From Oncomelania hupensis (taxonomy: Eukaryota > Mollusca > Gastropoda > Littorinimorpha > Pomatiopsidae): a stretch of 64,000 bases of DNA. Position numbers and translations under genes: made by a program. Positions 43,170 through 54,178 of the stretch are shown in pieces. Every line of letters begins with the position of its first letter. Position 1 is the stretch's first letter. Under the pieces are notes generated by a model. That model was not told the origin of the DNA, searched no databases, and worked only from the letters and a program-made list of their open reading frames with translations. Location: the NCBI GenBank assembly GCA_036898135.1, contig CM072513.1, positions 14,252,522 to 14,316,521 of the forward strand, read 5' to 3'.

Positions 43170-43236
43170 TCAAAACCTCTAACTCCGAAAAAGTCGTTTT
43201 TGCAATCTTGTCATGGTTATGTCCCTTGAATTTGTG

Positions 43237-43363
<127 letters not shown>

Positions 43364-44467
43364 CAGAAGCTCGGAATTCATAACTCGTTTAGAAAACATC
43401 AGTAATTGAAAATATAAAAACCTCGTATGTCCCAACAGGTCAAACGATTTTTGTTTTAAAAAACGAGGTTTTTATCATTTCGGTATAAATTCCTAAAACC
43501 TGTTTACGAGGTTTAATTCCCATAAATGACGCGCCAGAAAGTTGAGTTTTTTATTGCCATCGCAGAAGTACCAGCTGTTTGTGGTCATGTTTTCTACACT
43601 TTGGTGAATATGTGTGGCCCTTTTATTCCATCACGATTTTTGTGGATTGATTCGTCCAGATCTTCTCTGTGGGTTCAGGCATAGACTACAATAGACCAAA
43701 CGTTTCCCTGCATGTCATAAGAGGCGATTAACAAAGGTGATGTCAGTACGGCATCACTGGGCAAAAGTGCTCTACACAGAAGTCACCGGCCAGGGCGGAG
43801 GAATCTCACGTTACTATAAGTTCAACGACCACGTACTCGGGGCCAAGGCGAGCCAGGCACAGTACTGTATTCGTGGATTTCGGTTGTGGCCAAAAGCGTG
43901 GAGAGAACTGAACCCCGCCAGATCTGTCTTGCCCAAGATGATGAAAAGAACTACTATAACTCCATACCGCATCGGTCGTCGCCCGGGTCGCAAACTTGTT
44001 TTTCCCAACCTAGTTCCAGTCATTCGCCCAAAAAGGCAATCACCGAAGTCGAACGAAGCTCTCCGATGTGTTACGAAATTATGCTTGCATGACTACGACT
44101 AGTTGACATTAAAAATGATCGCTGTTGCTTCTAATTCTGTTCGATTTACACAGATTAGCATTTCGCAACGGTATACTTTGTTATTTTCGGCCATATTTAA
44201 TAGTTGCGTTCCTTGATTTGCATTTTGTTAGTTCTCAGCAGTAGGCTAATAATAGTATTCCCAATTTTCTGCCTAGAACCAAGTAGACACTGTTATACAA
44301 TAACCATAGGCTTAATTTACATTAGACCTGTATTGTTTGTTTTATACGTAAATAAATGTATAAACTATATCTATTATAATTAATAATATTTAGACCTATA
44401 CTTTATAATATTTGAATCTTTAAATTTCCGGAGAAGGACGAGTAGGCTAAGCGAATTTTGTTTTATA

Positions 44468-44668
44468 ACTCGAGATCAGAGTTCAAGTAATTGTTAGTTA
44501 GTTATTTATTGCTTACAGGGTCCAGCGGACTTCAAAGAGCCGAATCAGGACCACAAAATCAAGACACCTCGAGATCAGAGTTAAATTAATAGCTAATTAG
44601 TTATTCATTGCTTACAGGGTCCAGCGGAGTGCAAAGAGCCGAATCAGGACCACAAAATCAAGACCACA
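44468..44668 (-). repeat. 100-bp tandem duplication carrying the ggtcctgattcggctc core
   Basis: 44468-44567 and 44568-44668 both contain ctcgagatcagagtt...gcttacagggtccagcgga...gccgaatcaggaccacaa, the complement of the 3' core of the ~600-bp and ultrashort retroposons. A diverged core copy was evidently captured by the transposon and then duplicated. Confidence 0.7.
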
Positions 44669-44675
44669 ACTTCGC

Positions 44676-44776
<101 letters not shown>

Positions 44777-46947
44777 ATTTAGTTAAATCTTTAATTTATT
44801 TATTTGTTTTGTTTGTTTGTTATTATTATTATTATTATGTTTTTTTTAAATTATTATTATTATTATTATTCCTACCTTAAAAAAAAGAAAGAAAAGAATA
44901 GTGTGCTGCTGTGCCTGCTCAATGGTGTAAATATGGACAGTGACGTTTTGTTTGTTTTTGCTGAAGTTTGGTGTAACCCGAAATATTCAGATAATGTTAC
45001 TGGTTATTTTTTTCTTATAGATTTACCAAAGTTTTCAGATGATTTATGGAAATTTCCGCCTGCCACGCAACATTTTTTAAATACGTGTTTCTCATTAAAA
45101 TACATATCATTGAAATACATATAACAAATTTACTGTATCAGTTAAAAAGAATAATATTAGTTAAATAATAAAAATGTCACTGTTTTTGGAGACCATTATA
45201 AACTTGCTTTGCCTTGCTGAGCTGAAGCGACATCAACGTATCCATAGCGCTTTGAAGTTTTGTCATGGTTTTATTGTTGATATAGATGTGAAATCGTTGT
45301 ATGTGTGCATTATGTGTTATGTATTACATTTACTCTTTATTACTAATTGTGTCAGTATATTGATCATCATATAAAATAATAATAATACTAACTGCTTCAA
45401 AACGCGAATCTCGACTTGACTCACAGCTTGAAGCTGTGCAGATCGAAATAGAATTAGATCTAGAAGCAACAGCGGCTATTTTTATGCACGGATGTTTCAC
45501 CACAGGCTCTGATGTCTTTTCTTTCGTCTTTGTAAACTCGTGGGCCTCCTACATACGTACGTAGTATAGTATGTAATTGAGGCCTACGAAAGACGAGACT
45601 TCCCAGCCTGTGGTTTCACGTAGTCCTGCCAGCATTCGTTTGTAAAACATCGGATAGCTTCGCTCGACTCGGAGAGCTTCGTTCGACTTCGGTAATTGCC
45701 TTTTTCGGCGAATGACTGGAACTAGGTTGGAAAAAACAAGTTCGCGCCCGGGTCACCAAGGACCGCGACTTCCGTTGGCTACCAGGACGGAGGTGATAAT
45801 TAATGGGTTACTGATGGACAAGTTAGCAAGATCCGCACGAGAACATCATCATAGGAACCTAGAATGTTAGGACCCTAACTGCGGATGGAAAATTAGAAGA
45901 ACTGGCCCACGAGCTGGCCCACTATTATTGGAACATTTTAGATACCAGCGAACTGCGCTAGAAAGGCCTATAGATGAAACAACGACCGACAAATGTCACA
46001 AGCTTTATTTCAGCGGGAGAAATAACAGGCACGAACACGGTGTTCGATTCTTGGTCCACAAAGACGTTCTGGTCACTGTCATGGGTTGCCGCCCAGTCAC
46101 CGTGCAGTAGAGCAGCCCATATCAACATCACCATCACCCAGGCCTACGCCCAAACATCAGACTATACTAGTGAAGTCGAGGATTTATATGAACATATATG
46201 CAGGCTGTCCTTGACCAAGTGCCGAGGAAGGACATATAAAAGGCGACTGGAATGCCAAGGTTGACCAAAATGCCTACCACAACTGGATAGACACATGTGG
46301 ACCCCACTGCATGCAACAACGAGACAAGTGACAGAGGTTTGAGACGTTTGGTGTTTGCCAGATACAATTTTAACAATCTTATACTGGAAAACACGCTTGG
46401 TCTTCACAAAAAATCCAGACGATGGACCTGGCGCAGTCCCAGCGGGAAGCATCACAACCAGATTGACTAAATCATGGTCAAGAAAGTCTTCCGACAGATC
46501 ATCACACAAGGCATTGGACAACACGATGACATGCTCACGTACAGTGGTGAAGAAACGGAAACTCCGATGGTATGGCCACATCACCAGAGCAAAGAGCATC
46601 CTGCAAGGCACGCTGCAAGGAGGCAGAAGAAGAGAGAGACAGAAAAAAGAGGTGGAAGGAAAACATTCGAGAATGGACTGGTTTGACACTGTGCGAAGCC
46701 ATGAGGGTGCTGAGGACAGAAAAAGATGGAGTACGCTGGTTAAATGATCATCGGTGGTGCCCCAACGACTTTCGAGTTACGGATAGGATAGGATAGGACA
46801 GGCCAAGGAAACACGTATCTAAGCATTGTGTTCCTTAGCTTACATCTTTTCATTAATTTCACAGGAAATTTGCGAGAAAAAAACTGCGTGCTAAGTACAG
46901 AACTTGTAATGGTCAGAAGGACACTATGTCAGTGATGTATGCAACAA

Positions 46948-48727
46948 GGCTTTCACTGATTGTTGGATGTTACTGTGTCAATCTATTAATGGTCTAGCCT
47001 GTTGGATGTTACTGTGTCAATCTATTAATGGTCTAGCCTGTTGGATGTTACTGTGTCAATCTATTAATGGTCTAGCCTGTTGGATGTTACTGTGTCAATC
47101 TATTAATGGTCTAGCCTATTGGATGTTACTGTGTTAATCTATCAATGGTCTATCCTATTGGATGTTACTGTGTTCATCTATCAATGGTCTAGCCTATTGT
47201 TGTTACTGTGTTAATCTATCAATGGTCTAGCCTATTGGATGTTACTATGTTAATGTATCAATGGTTAACCTATTGGATGTTACTGTGTTAATCTATAAAT
47301 GATCTAGCCTATTTTAGTTTTGTAAAGACAATGGTTGTTTTTACTGTGTTAATCTACCAATGGTAAGCCTATTGGATGTTACTGTGTTAATCTATCAATG
47401 GTCTATCCTATTGGATGTTACTGTGGTAATCTATCAATTGTCTAGCCTATTGGATGTTACTGTGTTAATCTATCAATGGCCTATCCTATTGGATGTTACT
47501 GTGTTAATCTATCAATGGTCTAGCCTATTGGATGTTGTGTTAATCTACCAATGGTCTAGCCTATTGTATGTTACTGTGTTAATCTATCAATGGCCTATCC
47601 TATTGGATGTTACTGTGTTAATCTATCAATGGTCTAGCCTATTGGATGTTACTGTGTTAATCTATCAATGTTCTAGCCTATTGGATGTTACTGTGTTAAT
47701 CTATCAATCATTCAATGGCCTATCCTATTGGATGTTACTGTGTAAATATATCAATGGTCTATCCTATTCCCCCAGTGGGGGTGCCGGGAGTTTCATTATA
47801 AATAGTATCCCCACTTTCTGGAAATTTAGTGCTTTAAATTCCCACTGTCACTGACTTTCTCCTGTGTTCTTTCCCATTCGTACACTGTTCTATCAATGTA
47901 CTATACTATCTTCTTCTTCGCTAGACCAGTTACCTACCTTTTTTCTTGAAAACTCTTCCGGGACAAACTCCTCATTTGTGTGTGAGGTCTGTTGGATCAG
48001 CTTGGGAATATTGGATGCTTTCTGCCAAATGGTCACTGGGGCTTCCTATGATGTTATTATTTGGCAATGTAGGCATTTTATATGTATGTGTTTTGTTGAT
48101 ATTGTATAATGATGTTTGTATTCTATTTTGTTTTTGTAACGGGGGTTCGATAAATTAGAGTATAGCCTCAGCGTCCCCTGCGTGGGATGTCTTTATTGTA
48201 AAGTGACCGGCTGGTAGATTGCCTTCAGTGTTACCACTAGGGTCGTTTCAACAGATCTTTTATGCGGATCAGGGGTGAGTCCTCTTTCACTTCTCTGGTC
48301 CCGATTTGGCTCGGAAGAGTCCGCTGGACCTAAAGCAATAGCCATGTAATGTAATGTAATGTAATGTCTATCCTATTGGATGTTACTGTGTTAATCTATC
48401 AATGGCCTAGCCTATTGGATGTTACTGTGTTAATCTATCAATCATTCAATGGCCTATCCTATTGGATGTTACTGTGCTTATCAATGGCCTATCCTATTGG
48501 ATGTTACTGTGTTAATCTATCAATGGTCTAGCCTATTGGATGTTACTGTGTTAATCTATCAATGGCCTATCCTATTGGATGTTACTGTGTTAATCTATCA
48601 ATGGTCTAGCATATTGGATGTTACTGTGTTAATCTATCAATGGCCTAGCCTATTGGATGTTACTGTGTTAATCTATCAATGGTTATTTAATTTTGATGTG
48701 TGTTACTCTATCAATGGTCTAGCCTAT
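46948..48727. repeat. 39-bp minisatellite, split by a retroposon
   Basis: Unit ggatgttactgtgttaatctatcaatggtctagcctatt, about 20 units at 46948-47768 and about 9 at 48366-48727. Early units carry tgtgtcaatctattaatg, later ones tgtgttaatctatcaatg. Frames through it (repeats of LLDVTVLIYQW) are artefacts of 39 being a multiple of three. Confidence 0.93.
47769..48365 (+). mobile_element. ~600-bp non-coding retroposon, copy B, 12-bp TSD
   Basis: gtctatcctatt at 47757-47768 and 48366-48377 inside a tandem array, so the ends are unusually well defined. Starts cccccagtgggggtgccggg, has tataaatag about 28 bp in, and ends with the ggtcccgatttggctcgg core, aagcaatagcc and four TAATG units. Confidence 0.9.
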
Positions 48728-49380
48728 TTTTAGTTTTGTAAAGACAATAGTTGTTGTTTCTATATTATTGAATAAAACAAGACTGGCAATGTTTTCACAA
48801 CATTTTTCAGTGTTATATTTGGTATTAATGTGTCCTTTGTTGTTTGCTGTTCTTACTAATTCTTTTAACTAGCAACTTAATTAAGCTTATGCAAAACAGT
48901 CAAAACCTCGTAACTTGCAACTTTCAGCACATTCAAAATAGTAAAAACTCCGTATGTTAACATTTCTTTCTATTTCTAAAACATGCATGGAATCTAAATC
49001 TATTTCACTACCAAATTTCCTGTTCAATACTGAATACAAATTATACTAAAAACGTTTGTTTTGGTGACACGAGTTTTTAAAACTTTTTTTTTTCGTTTTT
49101 CTCAAAACTGCATTTTTGGAGATACAGGGTTTTGAATGGACACCGATGAAATAATCAACAATATCATAAATTACACGAATGTTATCACCTAAATATATCC
49201 CGCATAAAGCCAGTCTGATCGTCACTAAATTCATATATCGATTTTCAAAAGTGTCTTCTGTTTTCATTGGCCAAGTGGAGTGTGACTATAAAAATGATAT
49301 GGCTTGGTAAAAAAGCATGCACAGAAGGCGATGTTTGTATCAAGTTGTGGAATATGTAAGTCGTAAGAATACAAGACATA
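48728..49380. other. Intergenic; relic related to the RTE target region
   Basis: About 48900-49145 (minus) contains ggtgtccattcaaaaccctg, related to the sequences on both sides of the full-length RTE (39790-39814, 43170-43200). Otherwise unique AT-rich sequence. Confidence 0.5.
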
Positions 49381-49387
49381 CTTGTGC

Positions 49388-49470
49388 GGGGCCGGGTAGC
49401 TCAGTTTGCACAGTGGCTTACTACTATACTAGTAAGCTAATGGTCCCTGGTTCGAATCCCGGATTGGCCA
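49388..49470 (+). other. tRNA-like sequence (SINE head or tRNA pseudogene)
   Basis: tagctcagtttg fits the Pol III A box and ggttcgaatcc the B box, and ggccggg can pair with much of attggcc to form an acceptor-like stem. The D and anticodon arms do not fold canonically, so a functional tRNA is unlikely. No SINE body follows. Confidence 0.55.
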
Positions 49471-50765
49471 ATGTGTTACCATATTATTTTCCCCTTACCC
49501 TCAACTGGATCGCTGGTGTCAAAATAATGTGACCAGAAGCGATGCTTCGCGTGAAGAGAAAAGTGAGCATACCCACTTTTTTCGATGCATGTAAGCTAGT
49601 ACACGTTCTAGCTTACCAAAGTGGTCAGACACAATAGAAATTAGATCTAACTGCATGGATGGGAGTAAATTTAATCGAGTTGGTCCGGGCAAGGCCCCTT
49701 CTGTGGGATCCACATGTGTCGGATTACAAAGATAAAGACCAGCACAAGTTTGGGAGGAGTTGAAAAAACTTCTGAATACACCCAAAGGTAACTTTTATAC
49801 GATGTATTTATTTATTTATTTACTGTACGTATTTACACAAAACTGACGCATGAAGCATGAGTAGAGAGGCGTGTAGCGTGAAGTTCTATGGCCCAGCAGC
49901 CTAATTCACAAAAAACTGCAGCAACAATGATCTCAACGAAAGGATGAGTCAAACGAATAAATGAACCAATTCAGTCTCATTTTGAACGAAGCGGAGAAAA
50001 ATCAATGAAACGGGTATTGTTTTTAAAGTGGTCAAGTTTGGTTGAAGACACCTGTCATGTGTCACGGTCTGGTATTCATTTTTCTTTACTCTGTGTATGT
50101 GTGTGAGTGGGTGGGTGCTTGTATTTGTAAGTGTGCGCGCGTGCGTTTATGTTTGTGTGCGTGCTGAATAAATGCGAAGGAAAGCGGCCAGGAAAGCGTC
50201 TGGTTTATAACTATTTTTGGTTGCACATTCAGATGACATTAGTGGAAAGCAATGTGTAAAGTGGTCGTTAACACACATCAGTCTTTCTCCCATAGTCTGA
50301 TTTCTCTTCCTCGTTTTTTCCAATTAAAGAAATCGATACATAAATGTTATTCGCATCTTAGACGTGGATTATGAAAACCTGACACATCTCGATCGCACAA
50401 TATTGCACTCGCTCGCAAGCGCGCTCGTGAATACTGTCCGATCTCGATGTGACAATTTTCCATATCCCATGCACTCCAAGATGCGAATAGCATCTGCTGG
50501 CACCGTCTCACTGAACTGTTGTGAGGTGCAAGACTAGTGTTGAAACCACCCGAAGTGGACGATAGACAGTCAAAACATCAGAAACTGCACTCTTGCTCTC
50601 ACTTTTAAATTTAAAAAAAATGTTTTGTTTACGTTAACACTCCAAATTGTTTACCCTCATACTGGATTTCCTCAAGGGTATCGTCAGGTTCACAACCAAT
50701 ACAGAATTGGAACATTATTAGATTGAACTGCAGCCATATTTTTACAAAACGCGTAGGTGTATATA
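49471..50765. other. No feature recognised
   Basis: Mixed sequence with a TG/GTGCGCG-rich patch near 50095-50165; no ORF with family resemblance. Confidence 0.4.
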
Positions 50766-52873
50766 TAAGAGAGTAAACACAGCAAAGTGCACTAAACTGA
50801 AGTTCGACCTGGACAAACTGCAAGACCCGGAGGTGGCAGAAATATTTCAGGCCACAATTGGAGGGAAATTTGCACCACTGCTCATTTTTGGAGCTGGTGA
50901 AGTAGATGTCAACACCATGACCATCACATTCAACTTTGCTGTGACAGATGCCGCCACGGAGATCCTTGGAAAGCACCGGCCAAAGAAGAAGCTGTGGATC
51001 ACACCTGAAATTTTGGACCTGTGTGATAAACGAAGAGAGATGAAAAAGAAAAAGAACACCTCACAGGGAGCTGATGCCTACCGAAAAATCAACAATGACA
51101 TCCAAAAGCAAAGGAGAACTGGATAGAAGATCAATGTCAGGAAATAGAGAACAGTCTGAACAAGAACAACAGCAAGAGGGCCTACCAGACTGTGAAGCGG
51201 CTGACAAGTGTTAAACAGCCTCTCCACGATCAAAAGCAAGTCTGGCATACGCCTTACAGAAGAACAAGAAGTATTGGACAGAGTACTGCTCTGACCTTTA
51301 CAACCACACACCAAACGGAGACCCATCAGTTCTAGCATGTCCAGAGAACAGAGAAGAAGAAGAAATCCTCCCATTTCTCCGAGAAGAAGTTGAGGCAGCA
51401 GTGCAATCGCTGAAGAAAGGGAAGTCAGCGGGAGTGGACAACATACCCGCGGAACTGCTTCAAGCAGGAGGAGAAGCGATGATTGACGCGCTCACCATTA
51501 TCTGTAACAAGATCTGGCAGAGTGGGGAGTGGCCTACACCATGAACCCAGTCGCTTGTCATCACTCTTCCCAAAAAAGGTAACCTTCAGGAATGTGATAA
51601 ATACCGCACCATCAGCCATCCCAGCAAGGTCCTCCTGAAAATAATACTCAACAGATTGAAACCCCAAGCTGAACAAATCATAGCTGAAGAGCAAGCAGGA
51701 TTCAGGGCAGGGGCGAAGTGTCACTGAACAGATTTTCAAACTCAGAATAATCTGCGAGAAATACCTACAGCACCAACAACATCTATATCATGTGTTCGTA
51801 GACTTCAAAAAGCCGTTTGACCGAGTCTGGCATGCAGCTCTGTGGGCAACCATGAGAGTGTACAACATCAGCCCTAAAATTATTGAAGTCATCAAAAGCC
51901 TGTATGACAAGGCTACCAGTGCAGTCCTCCTCAACAGCGCCATCGGAAACTGGTTCAGAACAACAATCTGTGTGCGTCAGGGATGCCTACCCTCTCCAAC
52001 ACTCTTCAACATCTTCCTAGAGCGCATCATGTCAAATGCCCTTGCAGATCACGAAGGCACAGTCAGCATAGGGGGAAGAGCAATCTCCAACCTTCGTTTT
52101 GCGGATGACATTGATGGATTGGCTGGAGAGGAATAAGAACTTGACACCACTTCTAGAGCCTATGGAATGGAATTAAGTGCAGAGAAGACCAACATGATGA
52201 CCAACATCACCAATGGCATCAACACGGACATCAAAGTCCAAGGCCAATCTCTCAACACAGTGCATAGCTTCAAATATTTCGGAGCCATTGTATCCGACAA
52301 TGGGTCCCGACAGGAAGTCCTCTCCAAGATCGCACAAACAACTGCTGCTTTGACGAGGTTGAAGCCAATTTGGAAAGACAGGACCATCAGTTTACATTCC
52401 AAGGTAAGGCTGCTTCGCTCCCTTGTCATCTCCATCTTTCTATATGCTTGCGAAACATGGACCCTCACAGCAGATCTACAACGAAGAATACAAAGCATGG
52501 AGATGAGGTGCTACAAAAGACTTCTGGGCATTTCCTATACCCAACACATCACCAACGACAAAGTCCGACAGACCATCACACAAGCCATTGGACAACACGA
52601 TGACCTGCTTACAGTGGTAAAAAAACGGAAACTCCGATGGTATGGCCACGTCACCAGATCATCAGGTCTTGCAAAGACCATCCTGCAAGGCACAGGGCAA
52701 GGAGGTAGAAGAAGAGGGAGACCGAAAAAGAGGTGAGAGGACAACATTCGAGAATGGACTGGTTTGACACTGAGCGAAACAATCAGGGTTGTTGAGGACA
52801 GGGAAAGATGGAGTTCGATGGTTAATCGATCATCTGTGGTGCCCCTACGACCTCCGAGTTACGGGATAGGATA
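50766..52873 (+). mobile_element. RTE-like LINE, 5'-truncated and frameshifted
   Basis: Starts in the linker after the endonuclease (TKLKFDLDKLQDPEVAEIFQ), with small deletions (51110, 51215, 51620, 52140) and stops. RT motif A DFKKPFDRVW at about 51810 and [10 protein letters not shown] at about 52110 are recognisable. Ends gggataggatag at 52873, only 13 bp before the first CRE-like site of the next gene. Confidence 0.88.
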
Positions 52874-52885
52874 GTATGGTATATT

Positions 52886-52960
52886 TGACGTCACACATGG
52901 GATTCCCGGTATAATGACGTAATGGCTAGTGACATATTTGCACATACAACAATGACGTCA
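52886..52960 (+). promoter_or_regulatory. Cluster of three CRE/ATF-type sites
   Basis: TGACGTCA at 52886-52893, TGACGTAA at 52915-52922 and TGACGTCA at 52953-52960, 82-156 bp upstream of the ATG at 53042. Two perfect palindromic CREs plus a variant in 75 bp suggest a CREB/ATF-responsive proximal promoter. Confidence 0.6.
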
Positions 52961-53041
52961 GACAGTGTTCCTGTAGAAAAGAACGTTTGCGACACATTTT
53001 CTCCACCGTCTCCCGTGTCATGCTGCTGAAGCGGGACACAA

Positions 53042-54178
53042 ATGGGGTGTTTGTTGTCAAGCCCTAAAGGCAAGGTTACCATTACTCAAGTGGTCCCGGC
53101 TCCCAACGCAGAGGAAGAGATCAAAGCACCTGCGGGGGAATTTATTCGGGAAGTGGTGGTGATCCAAGATGTCGGCGAAGATGAGTTCACCCAGAAACAC
53201 TCTATCTCTCCTCTTCCTAATGCCAGCGAAGGTGAGGGAGCCCGGACAGCTGCTCCATTACTCACGCGTAAAGCAGAGAACAAGAAGCGCACGGGCCTGT
53301 CCAGCGTTGCCAAGACGGGCTGCGCTCCGCCCCAGATCGGCATCGTGACCGGCATTGATTTTTCCATGCAGTGTGATTTCCCAGCTCTGCCAGGTCAAGT
53401 GTCTCCGCGTTTCAGCAGACCCGCTTTGCCTGGAGAGGAACTGAATCGGCAAGGACATACGATAAGGAACGGTATAAACTACAGACTGCGACCTCTTCGA
53501 AGTGAGGACCCTGATGAAAGCATTGACTGTTTACCGCCAGCATTTGAACGAGAGCCGCCAGCAGACTTCATTCGCAAGCCTCAACAGCAGCACCATCAAC
53601 AGACTCCCTGGGCCTCCTACTCCAGCATCAATGAGGGAGAGAAAGAAAGCAGCATGAGCATCGACACATCCAAGGCAGCAAAAGCAGCGGATGATGGAGG
53701 AGGTGATTATCTAGAGAAACCCACCAGGTTGATAAATGATGACAGCATTGATAAAGTGGAGGAGATTTCTAGCAACCAATACAAACAAGGCGATGGTCCA
53801 AAAGAAGCCATGGCGGTTCATCAGATTCGTGAAGAAACCATGCTTCAGCTCCTTGCCTCCCCTGACACATGCAGAGGTTTCTACTCTGGTGACCATTCAG
53901 TATGCCATTTGCAGACCAAGCCCATCACCTACAGTGACATCTGCAGAGCTACCATTTCACGTGAATTCCGCTTCTCCTTAGAGGATATTCTCCAGCGACA
54001 GCTGCCCTGCAATAGTCCAGAGGTATTGGAGGTGGCGGCCATGACAGGAACAGGTTCTAAAGAGGGCAGAAAGGAGCCCCATCAGCAGTCCACAGATTAT
54101 CAAGCCAGTTGGGACAATTCTGAAGTTCTCTTGAGCAGAGAAACTGGGGATAGCTCCTCCATGAAAAGTCAACGGTGA
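53042..54178 (+). CDS. Unrecognised 378-aa protein with N-terminal lipidation signature
   Basis: Single uninterrupted exon from the first ATG of the frame to TGA. The protein starts MGCLLSSPKG: Gly2 is a candidate N-myristoylation site, with Cys3 as a palmitoylation site, so membrane-inner-leaflet attachment is likely. The rest is hydrophilic and probably mostly disordered: acidic patches (QDVGEDEF), a Gln/His run (KPQQQHHQQT, about 181-190), no transmembrane segment, no enzyme motif. A more ordered stretch near the C-terminus (ITYSDICRATISREFRFSLE, DILQRQL, about 300-325) looks like a short helical module. Three CRE-like sites lie upstream; AATAAA at about 54603 could end the transcript. Tail-to-tail with TAF8. 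Unrelated in composition to the flanking RTE copies, so probably a host gene, but I cannot name it. Confidence 0.75.
   Translation: MGCLLSSPKGKVTITQVVPAPNAEEEIKAPAGEFIREVVVIQDVGEDEFTQKHSISPLPNASEGEGARTAAPLLTRKAENKKRTGLSSVAKTGCAPPQIGIVTGIDFSMQCDFPALPGQVSPRFSRPALPGEELNRQGHTIRNGINYRLRPLRSEDPDESIDCLPPAFEREPPADFIRKPQQQHHQQTPWASYSSINEGEKESSMSIDTSKAAKAADDGGGDYLEKPTRLINDDSIDKVEEISSNQYKQGDGPKEAMAVHQIREETMLQLLASPDTCRGFYSGDHSVCHLQTKPITYSDICRATISREFRFSLEDILQRQLPCNSPEVLEVAAMTGTGSKEGRKEPHQQSTDYQASWDNSEVLLSRETGDSSSMKSQR

Noticed and set aside
47360..48733. Frames repeating LLDVTVLIYQW
   Set aside because: Artefact of the 39-bp minisatellite.
49388..49470. Functional tRNA gene
   Set aside because: A and B boxes are good, but the D and anticodon arms do not fold canonically; more likely a tRNA-derived relic.
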